A stretch of DNA of 64,000 nucleotides from Streptomyces antibioticus (GTDB lineage: Bacteria > Actinomycetota > Actinomycetes > Streptomycetales > Streptomycetaceae): positions 3,807,636 through 3,871,635 of the forward strand of contig NZ_CM007717.1 of NCBI RefSeq assembly GCF_002019855.1, in the 5' to 3' direction. The notes beneath the pieces are model-generated. The model searched no databases, was not told the DNA's origin, and saw nothing but the letters and a program-made list of their open reading frames with translations. The translations under genes were made by a program, and so were the position numbers. Below, one piece after another: positions 18,027 to 25,064 of this stretch; the first letter of the stretch is position 1, and each line of letters starts with the position of its first letter.

Positions 18027-18701
18027 ATGCGGTACGGACACGGTGTGCGCAGGACGCTGGTGACGATGGCGGCGGTGGCGGTGGCCGCGGTGGGGACGGC
18101 CGGGTGCCAGCCCGGTGACAGCGAGGTGGGGGCGGGAGGGGAGCCGGGGACGAGCGGTTCGACCACGAGCACGCCGGGCACGCCGAGTGCGCCGAGTGCG
18201 CCGAGCGCCTCGGGAACGCCGGGCAAGGACACCGCCTCCCCGAGCGCCGACGCCTCCGCCGCGAAGTGTGCCGCCGACGCGCTGGAGGTGGCCGCCCGGC
18301 AGGCCGCCGAGCGGCCGCAGGGCACGGGGACCGGCGCGGCGGTCGTGACGTTCACGAACGTGTCGGGCACGCCGTGCGTCCTGGAGGGTCATCCGTCGGT
18401 CGCGGGCGCCGGCAACGGCTCGCCCGAGCACAACTCCCCGCTGGCCGTGACCCCCTCCGGTTCCGCGGCGCCGGTGACGGTGGCCGCGGGCGGCAAGGCG
18501 TGGGTGAAGCTGACCTTCGTGCAGGTGCAGGGCGAGGGGGACGGCTATTGCGCGTCGGGCGCGGATCCGGTCACGTACCCGACGCTGGTCGTCGGTCTGC
18601 CGGGCTCGGGTGCGCACCAGGTCGCCCTGGACGACGGGGTGTTCGCGGAGTGCGACAACACCGTGACCGTCACCGCGGTGTCGGCGACGGAACCCGCCTG
18701 A
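18027..18701 (+). CDS. DUF4232 lipoprotein
   Basis: Start ATG 18027 after CTCGGGGGAC; the frame extends upstream to 17997 without a site. The signal peptide ends in a lipobox, VGTAGC, so the protein should be lipid-anchored outside the membrane. A Ser/Thr/Pro/Gly linker follows, then a DUF4232-type domain (CAADALEVAARQ, VVTFTNVSGTPCVLEGHPSV, AVTPSGSAAPVTVAAGGKAWVKLTF) with paired Cys residues. The function of the family is unknown. It overlaps the convergent MFS gene by 32 bp. Confidence 0.8.
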   Translation: MRYGHGVRRTLVTMAAVAVAAVGTAGCQPGDSEVGAGGEPGTSGSTTSTPGTPSAPSAPSASGTPGKDTASPSADASAAKCAADALEVAARQAAERPQGTGTGAAVVTFTNVSGTPCVLEGHPSVAGAGNGSPEHNSPLAVTPSGSAAPVTVAAGGKAWVKLTFVQVQGEGDGYCASGADPVTYPTLVVGLPGSGAHQVALDDGVFAECDNTVTVTAVSATEPA

Positions 18702-19851
18702 CCGCAACCGCCAGCGCCCCGGTCACCCCCGTCGAGGCCAGCGCCAGGGCCGTCATCGCCGTTGCCGGGGAGGTGAGTTGGGCCAGGGAGCCCGCGAGGA
18801 CCGCGCTCACGCCCTGGGCGGCGAGCATGCCGGAGGAGTGCAACCCGAGGGCGTGGCCGCTCAGTTCGGGCGGGGTGCGGGCCATCAGACGCTCCTGCTG
18901 GACCAGGCTCGCGCCGAAGCCGACGGAGGCGAGTCCGGCGCAGAGCGCGGCGAGCGGCAGCGCGGGGCGCAGCGCGAACAGGAGGTAGGGCGCGGCCAGC
19001 AGGAGCAGCAGCGGGGTGTCCAGGCGGGTGCGGACGGCGGGCGGCAGGAGCCGTCCGACGGTCACGTCCCCGGTGAGCATGCCGAGCGCCGCGCACGCGA
19101 ACAGCAGGCCCGCCGCCTCGGGGTCGTACGGCACGAAGAGGGCCTCGCAGCCGACGATCAGGCCGTTGGGCAGCCACAGGCCCAGGTAGAGGAGGCGGCG
19201 GGGGCGGGAGGACCACAGGACGGCGTTGGTCCGCCAGGTCGCCGCGGGTGAGGGGCGGCCGGAGGCGCGCGCCGGGCGGGCGGTGAGGCCGAGGCGGGTG
19301 ATCGCGGCGGCGGTCGCGTACAGGAGCCCGGCAAGGAGCAGGACGGCGCTCGGGGGCAGGGTGGTGAGCAGGGCGCCGCCGATGGCGTAGCCGGTGATCT
19401 GGGTGAGGCCGCTCGCGATGTTGAAGAGCGAACGCCCGGTCAGATAGCGGTTCTTGGGCAGGATCTCGGTCAGCAGGCCCCAGCGGACGCCGCCGCCGAG
19501 GGAGGCGGTCAGCCCTTGGAGGAGGACCACGGCGACGACCGCCCCGACCGGCAGTCCCGGCAGCGTGAGCAGGGCCGTGGCGGCGGCGAAGGAGAGGGAG
19601 ACGCCGGTCAGTGCCGTTCTCGGGGGCAGCCGGTCGGCGGCCGAGAGGAGCAGGGTCGCGCCCAGCACCTGGGCGAGGGACGGGCCGAACATGCTGAGCG
19701 CCGACAGCAGCGGTGAGCCGGTGGCGCGGTGGACGAGGGTGCCGAGGGCGAGTCCGCCGGCCGTCTGGGCGGCGGTGTGCGCGGCGGTGGAGAGGAAGAG
19801 CGGGGTGAACTCGGGGGTGCGGAAGAGGAGTCGGTAGGAGGGGGCGGTCAT
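18670..19851 (-). CDS. MFS transporter, divergent from an ArsR-type regulator
   Basis: About 393 residues from ATG 19851, with twelve predicted helices. The order YRLLFRTPEFTPLFLSTAAHTAAQT, then GGVRWGLLTEILPKNRYLTGRSLFNIASGLTQITGYAIGG, is typical of the drug-efflux-like MFS branch (ENTRY/MFS_1). The gene faces away from an ArsR-family regulator 85 bp off, a common arrangement for a repressor and its pump. The substrate is unknown. Confidence 0.8.
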   Translation of the reverse strand: MTAPSYRLLFRTPEFTPLFLSTAAHTAAQTAGGLALGTLVHRATGSPLLSALSMFGPSLAQVLGATLLLSAADRLPPRTALTGVSLSFAAATALLTLPGLPVGAVVAVVLLQGLTASLGGGVRWGLLTEILPKNRYLTGRSLFNIASGLTQITGYAIGGALLTTLPPSAVLLLAGLLYATAAAITRLGLTARPARASGRPSPAATWRTNAVLWSSRPRRLLYLGLWLPNGLIVGCEALFVPYDPEAAGLLFACAALGMLTGDVTVGRLLPPAVRTRLDTPLLLLLAAPYLLFALRPALPLAALCAGLASVGFGASLVQQERLMARTPPELSGHALGLHSSGMLAAQGVSAVLAGSLAQLTSPATAMTALALASTGVTGALAVAVRRVPSPTPR

Positions 19852-19936
19852 GGGCGGAGTCTCGGGCGGGCCCGTCGGCCGTCGATAGTGTTGCGCGGCA
19901 GCGCGAAACGTCGTACGGGCCGGGAGGGTTGGGGAG

Positions 19937-20920
19937 ATGGGCTGGTGGCAGGTGAACGCGGACACGCTGGCGGGCAGCCGCTTCGTGGTCTCGCCGCTCG
20001 CCGAGACCTTCGCGAGCCTGAAGCTGCTGCACGCGGGCACCGGCGCGCACCCCGGTGAGCGGGACTGGCTGCGTGCCCATCTGCCGGACTACCGCGCCCT
20101 GTTGGCCGCCGACCCGGTGACCGCGCGGCTGGTGCGGGCCGGGCTCGGGCGGGACTGGATCGCCGACTTCCTGACGCCCACCCCTCGCGAGGGCGAGACG
20201 TTCGCGGAGGGCGTGGCCCGGATCCGGGCGGCCGGTCCGGCGGACGCCCGCGCCCATCTGCGTCTCTCGCTCGCCGGACCGCTCCCGGCCGAGCTGGACC
20301 GCGACGACCTGCCCGAGCGGGCGGCGGCGCTCCTGGAGCGGGTGTGGGAGACGTCCGTACGGCCGTACTGGGAGCGTCGGCGGCGGGTGCTGGAGGCCGA
20401 TGCCGTGGCGCGGACCGCGCAGGTCGGCCGGGGCGGCTGGGCGGCGGTGCTGGACTCGCTGCGGCCGGGCACGCGCTGGCTGGGCGGGAGCCGTTTCCAG
20501 GTCAATCTCCACGCGTACCCGCCGCGCGAGGTCTCCGGCGCCGAGCTGCTGTTCGTGCCGGTCACCCCGCGGACGGGCTGGGTGTCGTGGGAGGGGCGGG
20601 AGCGGTACGCGCTCGTGTACCCGTGCGCGGGGGTGCTGGCCGGGGACCGGCGGGAGCGGGCGGTCCCGGCGGCCCTGGGCGCCCTGCTCGGGCCCGCGCG
20701 GGCCGCCGTCCTCGTCCTGCTGGCGACACCGCTGAGCACGACCCAGCTCGTCGCCCTCACCGGGCAGCGGCTCGGTTCGGTGGGCCGGCATCTGCGGGTC
20801 CTGCGGGACGCGGGCCTGGTGGAGCGGCGGCGGGCGGGCCGGTCGGTGCTGTACTCGCGGACGGGGGCGGGCGAGGCGGTGGTGGAGGCGCCGGAGTTAG
20901 CATCCGGGCATGACTACTGA
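19937..20920 (+). CDS. ArsR-family winged-helix regulator with N-terminal DUF5937-like domain; TTA codon
   Basis: 327 residues. The N-terminal about 240 residues (GWWQVNADTLAGSRFVVSPLAETFASLKLLHAG onward) match the long DUF5937-type domain I associate with actinobacterial ArsR relatives. The C-terminus (LSTTQLVALTGQRLGSVGRHLRVLRDAGLVERRRAGRSVLYSRT) is a clear winged helix. Codon 321 is TTA (20897-20899), rare in Streptomyces, so translation may need the bldA tRNA. It is divergent from the MFS gene, which it probably represses. Its last 11 bp overlap the start of the glutathione peroxidase gene. Confidence 0.8.
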   Translation: MGWWQVNADTLAGSRFVVSPLAETFASLKLLHAGTGAHPGERDWLRAHLPDYRALLAADPVTARLVRAGLGRDWIADFLTPTPREGETFAEGVARIRAAGPADARAHLRLSLAGPLPAELDRDDLPERAAALLERVWETSVRPYWERRRRVLEADAVARTAQVGRGGWAAVLDSLRPGTRWLGGSRFQVNLHAYPPREVSGAELLFVPVTPRTGWVSWEGRERYALVYPCAGVLAGDRRERAVPAALGALLGPARAAVLVLLATPLSTTQLVALTGQRLGSVGRHLRVLRDAGLVERRRAGRSVLYSRTGAGEAVVEAPELASGHDY

Positions 20921-21416
20921 TGCCGCTTCCTCCCCCCTCGCCGTCGAGATCGGCGCCCTCAAGGGCGGCTCCGCGGAGCTCGCGCAGTACGCGGGCCGGG
21001 CCGTCCTGATCGTGAACGTGGCCTCCAAGTGCGGTCTGACCCCGCAGTACACGGGTCTGGAGAAGCTCCAGGAGCGGTACGCCGCGCAGGGCTTCACCGT
21101 GCTCGGGGTGCCCTGCAACCAGTTCCTCGGGCAGGAGCCCGGCACCGCCGAGGAGATCGCCGAGTTCTGCTCGGCCACCTACGGTGTGACGTTCCCGCTG
21201 ACCGAGAAGGTCGAGGTGAACGGCGACGCGCGGCACGCCCTCTACGAGCGTCTGGTGGGCTTCGCGGACGCGGAGGGCCACACCGGCGACATCCGCTGGA
21301 ACTTCGAGAAGTTCCTGATCGGCCGGGACGGCACGGTCGTCGCCCGGTTCTCCCCGCAGACCGAGCCGGAGTCCGCCGAGATCGTCGCCGCGGTCGAGGC
21401 GCAGCTCGCCGGTTGA
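20910..21416 (+). CDS. Glutathione peroxidase-family thiol peroxidase
   Basis: 168 residues. Family motifs in order are LIVNVASKCGLTPQYTGLEKLQERY (peroxidatic Cys in ASKCG), VLGVPCNQFLGQEPG, and IRWNFEKFLIGRDG (the Trp-Asn of the active site). The second Cys in PCNQF suits a thioredoxin-dependent enzyme, as expected in organisms that use mycothiol. It reduces peroxides in the cytoplasm. It overlaps the upstream regulator by 11 bp and so may be translationally coupled to it. Confidence 0.9.
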   Translation: MTTDAASSPLAVEIGALKGGSAELAQYAGRAVLIVNVASKCGLTPQYTGLEKLQERYAAQGFTVLGVPCNQFLGQEPGTAEEIAEFCSATYGVTFPLTEKVEVNGDARHALYERLVGFADAEGHTGDIRWNFEKFLIGRDGTVVARFSPQTEPESAEIVAAVEAQLAG

Positions 21417-21486
21417 CCCTCCCCCAGGGGCAGAGTCGAGCCTTCTCCTCGCCGGGCGGAACGGCCGCCCGGTGACGGAGGACGAC

Positions 21487-22359
21487 ATGGTGGACGTGTC
21501 CGGGGACGGCGAGCTGCTCACGATCGGCGCGTTCGCCGCGCGGGCCCGGCTGTCGGCCAAGGCGCTGCGGCTCTACGACCGGCTGGGCCTGCTGGCTCCG
21601 GCCCGGGTCGACGCGGTGAGCGGTTACCGCTACTACCGCGCCGGCCAGGTGGAGCGGGCCCGGCTGGTCGCGCTGCTGCGACGGCTCGACATGCCGCTCG
21701 CCCGGATCGCCGAGGTGCTCGACACCCCGGAGCCGGAGGCGGCGGGCGAACTGCTGGCCGCCTACTGGGCGGACGTCGAGAGCCGGTTCGCCGCGCAGCG
21801 CGCGCTCGCCGGGTACCTCCGTGGCCGACTGTCGGGGAGGAGTTCCGAGATGTACGAGAAGTTCGAGGTCAGCCTGGTCGAGGTGCCCGAGCAGGTGATC
21901 ATCGGGGAGACGCGGCACACCCTCGCGGAGGACCTGCCGGTGTGGATCCCGGCGTCCCTCGGCCGGCTGGAGGAGGCGGCCGGCGTGTGCGGAGGGATCG
22001 CCGCCGCTCCCTTCGTCGTGTACTACGCCGACGTCTCCGAGGAGAGCGACGGTCCCGCCGAGGCTTGCGTCCCCGTCGGGGACGGGGCGGCCGCGCGGGC
22101 CTGGGCGGAGGGCCAGGCCCGGACCCGCCAGGTCCGGGCCCGGGTGGAACCGGCCCGGCGCCTGGCCCGCACCCGGATCACCAAGGCCCAGGTGGCCGCC
22201 CCGCAGATCCTCGCCGCCTACGAGGCCGTGGAGGCGTGGATCGAGCGGGAGGGCTGGCAGTACGACGGTCCCTGCCGCGAGATCTACTTCGCGGACTGGG
22301 ACGCGGCGGGCCCGGAGGACCCGGTGTGCGACGTGGCGTTCCCGGTGAAGCGGGCCTGA
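21487..22359 (+). CDS. MerR-family regulator with C-terminal GyrI-like ligand domain
   Basis: ATG 21487 follows a strong GGAGG; the frame also reads from GTG 21472. Residues 10-80 (LLTIGAFAARARLSAKALRLYDRLGLLAPARVDAVSGYRYY) are a MerR HTH with wing, followed by a dimerisation coiled coil. From about residue 115 (YEKFEVSLVEVPEQVIIGETRHT) to the end is a GyrI/AraC effector-like domain of the BmrR type, which binds bulky, often cationic compounds. There is no obvious partner pump on the same strand. Confidence 0.85.
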   Translation: MVDVSGDGELLTIGAFAARARLSAKALRLYDRLGLLAPARVDAVSGYRYYRAGQVERARLVALLRRLDMPLARIAEVLDTPEPEAAGELLAAYWADVESRFAAQRALAGYLRGRLSGRSSEMYEKFEVSLVEVPEQVIIGETRHTLAEDLPVWIPASLGRLEEAAGVCGGIAAAPFVVYYADVSEESDGPAEACVPVGDGAAARAWAEGQARTRQVRARVEPARRLARTRITKAQVAAPQILAAYEAVEAWIEREGWQYDGPCREIYFADWDAAGPEDPVCDVAFPVKRA

Positions 22360-22383
22360 CGACTGCCCGGACGGGGAAACGCC

Positions 22384-22424
22384 GAGCCCCCTCGGCTAGG
22401 ACGGCGAGCTGGTCGAGGGGGCTC
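22384..22424. terminator. Rho-independent terminator after the MerR gene
   Basis: Perfect 11-bp arms (GAGCCCCCTCG and CGAGGGGGCTC) around a 19-base loop, with TTT directly after the second arm on the plus strand. Confidence 0.7.
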
Positions 22425-22481
22425 TTTGGGTGGTACCTGTGCAGTTGTCGTGCGTAACCGGCCGAGGCTGAGGGAGGTGCC

Positions 22482-22673
22482 CTATGCCTTGACCGATGCC
22501 ACGAAGACGTTCCAGGCGTCGGCGGGGAAGGCCAGGGTCGGGCCCTCGGTGACCTTGGAGTCGCGGACGGCCATGGCCGCCGGGACGGGGGACTTGATCT
22601 CGACGCACGCGCCGTTGCCCTGGGAGTAGGAGGACTTGACCCACTCGTTCGCGGCGCCCTGCTGGATTGCCAT
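22482..22673 (-). CDS. DUF397 small protein
   Basis: 63 residues from ATG 22673 (GGAGCG upstream). The sequence NEWVKSSYSQGNGACVEIKSP, then MAVRDSKVTEGPTLAFPADAWNVFVASVK, is the DUF397 signature: WxKSSYS, CVE, VRDSK and W-FV. These proteins are usually encoded next to a DUF5753 XRE regulator, as here, and act with it, likely as an antagonist or co-factor in a WhiJ-like system. Confidence 0.9.
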   Translation of the reverse strand: MAIQQGAANEWVKSSYSQGNGACVEIKSPVPAAMAVRDSKVTEGPTLAFPADAWNVFVASVKA

Positions 22674-22814
22674 GTTCGCTCCGGTAGTCAGTTGCTGAGT
22701 TGCTGTCACCACGCCGTGCGTTGGTCTCCGTCTGCACGGCAAGGATTGCGCCAACGTTGTTGCTCGATGGCGTGATCGACGCTACTCGCCAACATCGAGA
22801 TGCGGAGCGGCCGT

Positions 22815-23768
22815 TCACCCGTCCGGATGACATATTCCCCGGGGAGTTTCCGCCACCCTGGGCAAGGGTGTATCTTGCGGCGCCTCACCTCGACCGGTGG
22901 CTACGAGGTGCCTTCCCTGGCGTATTCCTTCGCCACCTGCTGGATGAACTCCCGTGTCTGGTCCGCGTTCAGGGCCTGCGCGCAGATGCTCGTACATCAC
23001 GCTGTACCTCTGCACGTCCTGCGGCTTCTCCAGATACAGGTCGCTGGTGACACCCTCGATGTAGACCACACTGGAGTCGGCCGCGTCCGGGAACTCCAGG
23101 ATCGCGTACTGCCCGCTCACCCCCGGGTGGGCGCCCATCGTGAACGGGATCAACTGCACGGTGATGTGCGGCAACTGGGACATCTCCAGCAGGTATTCGA
23201 GCTGCTCGATCATCACCTGGCGGTTGCCGACCCGGCGGCGCAGCGCCGCCTCGTCCAGGACCGCCCACAGCCGCAGCGGGTTCTCGCCGGTGGAAATACG
23301 TTCCTGTCGGCGCAGCCGCACCTGGATCCGCTTGTCGATGTCCTGCGGCGGAGCCTCGGGCAGCGCGCCCGAGATCAGCGCCTCGGCGTACTGCCGGGTC
23401 TGGAGCAGACCGGGCACGACCTGGGGGTCGTAGACGCGCAGGCTCGCCGCGTCGGTCTCCAACCCGATGTAGACGCTGTACGGGACGTCGCCGAAGGCGT
23501 GCCACCAGCCCTGCTGGCGGGAGTCCTTGGCCATCTCCATCAGCGAGTCGACCATCCGCTGGTCCTCGACCTCGTACACCCCGCACAGGTCGCGGACGTC
23601 CCGCTGGCTGATGCTGCGGCGGCCGTTCTCCAGCCGGCTGATCTTCGACTGGGACACCAGCAGCCGCTCGGCGACCTCCTCGGCTGTCATGCCCTTGAGC
23701 TCACGGAGCCGACGCAGCTCCTGGCCCAACCGGCGTCGCCTGACGGTGGGATTGACATTGGACGCCAC
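22815..23768 (-). CDS. XRE/DUF5753 regulator with a frameshift near its 3' end
   Basis: N-terminal helix-turn-helix (LGQELRRLRELKGMTAEEVAERLLVSQSKISRLENGRRSI) and a full DUF5753 ligand-like domain (DPQVVPGLLQTRQYAEALI, then LPHITVQLIPFTMGAHPGVSGQYAILEFPD). After VMYEHLRA at about 22,985 the frame turns into Pro/Gly/Arg-rich text and reads on to 22815. In the next frame the expected ending QALNADQTREFIQQVAKEYA appears and stops at a TAG at 22911-22913. Two bases appear to be missing from a CGCGCGC-type run. It may be a real mutation or a sequence error. Pairs with the DUF397 gene downstream. Confidence 0.8.
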   Translation of the reverse strand: MASNVNPTVRRRRLGQELRRLRELKGMTAEEVAERLLVSQSKISRLENGRRSISQRDVRDLCGVYEVEDQRMVDSLMEMAKDSRQQGWWHAFGDVPYSVYIGLETDAASLRVYDPQVVPGLLQTRQYAEALISGALPEAPPQDIDKRIQVRLRRQERISTGENPLRLWAVLDEAALRRRVGNRQVMIEQLEYLLEMSQLPHITVQLIPFTMGAHPGVSGQYAILEFPDAADSSVVYIEGVTSDLYLEKPQDVQRYSVMYEHLRAGPERGPDTGVHPAGGEGIRQGRHLVATGRGEAPQDTPLPRVAETPRGICHPDG

Positions 23769-23814
23769 GGGACGCGCACCTCCGGCTGCATGCCTGTATT
23801 CGACACTTTGCGTA

Positions 23815-23869
23815 TCTGCTGTTCAGCAGACTGCCACCAAGGCACTTTCCACCGCTGGAAAACGGTGGA
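23815..23869. promoter_or_regulatory. Two dyads in the promoter region of the DUF5753 regulator
   Basis: TCTGCTG-TT-CAGCAGA at 23815-23830 and TCCACCG-N8-CGGTGGA at 23848-23869. Both are perfect inverted repeats placed 47-100 bp upstream of the regulator start on the minus strand, where autoregulatory operators would be expected. Confidence 0.5.
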
Positions 23870-24077
23870 TATGCGGGCGGTACACGCCAGTTCGGATCAG
23901 CCTCGGTCGCCTGCCGTGACATGCGTCCGCGCGGGACGGTGACTGCATCACCGTCCCGCGCGGGCCGCGGCGGCTCCCGAACGGGTCGTAGGGGGCCCGC
24001 CGGCACTGCTGCCGACGGGTCCCGTCTGTTTCCTGCCGTGCGCCGTCCTGCCGGCGCGGGTGTCGTGGAACTGCGGC
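23870..24077. other. GC-rich intergenic part downstream of the GPP34 gene
   Basis: Together with 23,769-23,869 this makes about 308 bp without a gene. The part near 23,935-23,965 (CGCGCGGGACGGTGA and TCACCGTCCCGCGCG) forms a long hairpin that could terminate the minus-strand GPP34 transcript. I see nothing else. Confidence 0.5.
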
Positions 24078-24836
24078 TCAGTGGGCCACGACACGCGCCA
24101 TCGGACCGCGGCGCGGCTGCGCCGGAACGCCACGGGCGGGTTCCGGAGCGGGCCTCGGTCCTGGTCCGGCCTGTCGGCCGGCCGGGGCCGCCGGGTTGCG
24201 GCGCGGCTGGGCAGCCGCGCCGTTCTGGACGTCCATCACGGCGTGCGCCACGAGTCCGCCCATCGGGTCGTGCCTGATCAGGTCCCGCAGCCGGGAGCGG
24301 GACGAGCGTCCCTCGTTCCCCGGATACAGGTGCTTGCCGAGGCCGACCGCGTGCGCCAGTGCGGCGAGCGCCGCGGTCCGCGGGTCCGGCGGGACGCCGG
24401 TGCGGATCGCGGAGTCCAGCCGGGCCCTGATCTCCCGGCTGATCTCGGTGTCCGTCGCCTGGTAGCGAGTCGTCGGCAACACCCCGCACATCTGTCCCGC
24501 CACGGCATGCACCATGCCGCACCGTTCGAGATGCGAGAGGTAGGTCTGGCGTAGCCCGAGACGCGGCCCGCCGATCCAGTGGACGGCCCGAACCGGAGCG
24601 CCACGCCTTCGCAGCAACTCCAACGCGCAGTCCAGTGTCGGATCTCCTGTCGGCCGTGGGGACACCACGGCGATACGATCCCCGTCAGGGGCTATCCGTC
24701 CGGCCAGCGCCAGCTCCACTAGCTGTGCTCCGGCCAGACCAAGGTCGAGCGACTGCGGCTGTGCGGTGGTACCCGTGGTCGGGTCCAACGCCAGCAGAAG
24801 AAGCTCTTCCGGAATCGTTCTGCGGCTCCTGCCCAT
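24078..24836 (-). CDS. GPP34 (GOLPH3/VPS74-like) family phosphoprotein homologue
   Basis: 252 residues. The opening (TIPEELLLLALDPTTGTTAQPQSLDLGLAGAQLVELALAGRI) is the hallmark of the GPP34 family, and FTxLYPGNEGRSSRSRL-like sequence follows near residue 175. In eukaryotes these proteins bind phosphatidylinositol-4-phosphate at the Golgi. In actinobacteria many copies exist with unknown role. The last 45 residues are Pro/Ala/Arg-rich and disordered. Divergent from the carboxypeptidase gene. Confidence 0.8.
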   Translation of the reverse strand: MGRSRRTIPEELLLLALDPTTGTTAQPQSLDLGLAGAQLVELALAGRIAPDGDRIAVVSPRPTGDPTLDCALELLRRRGAPVRAVHWIGGPRLGLRQTYLSHLERCGMVHAVAGQMCGVLPTTRYQATDTEISREIRARLDSAIRTGVPPDPRTAALAALAHAVGLGKHLYPGNEGRSSRSRLRDLIRHDPMGGLVAHAVMDVQNGAAAQPRRNPAAPAGRQAGPGPRPAPEPARGVPAQPRRGPMARVVAH

Positions 24837-25064
24837 CCATGCCTCCCCGCGTGGATGAATGACAGGGTGACCCCTCTCACATTGGTCTGTCGAGGGTGCG
24901 TGACCTGTTTGTAGTGGAACCAGTAGGTATGTCGTTCTCGTCTACCGCAGGAGCCGAGCCCACGACACAGGACACTGGTACATGGTTCGGACAGGCCCAC
25001 GAGGCGGTCCCGGGCGGGCGGTTCGAGGTTCGGCAGCACATGCAGCACAGGCGAGGAGGCATCG

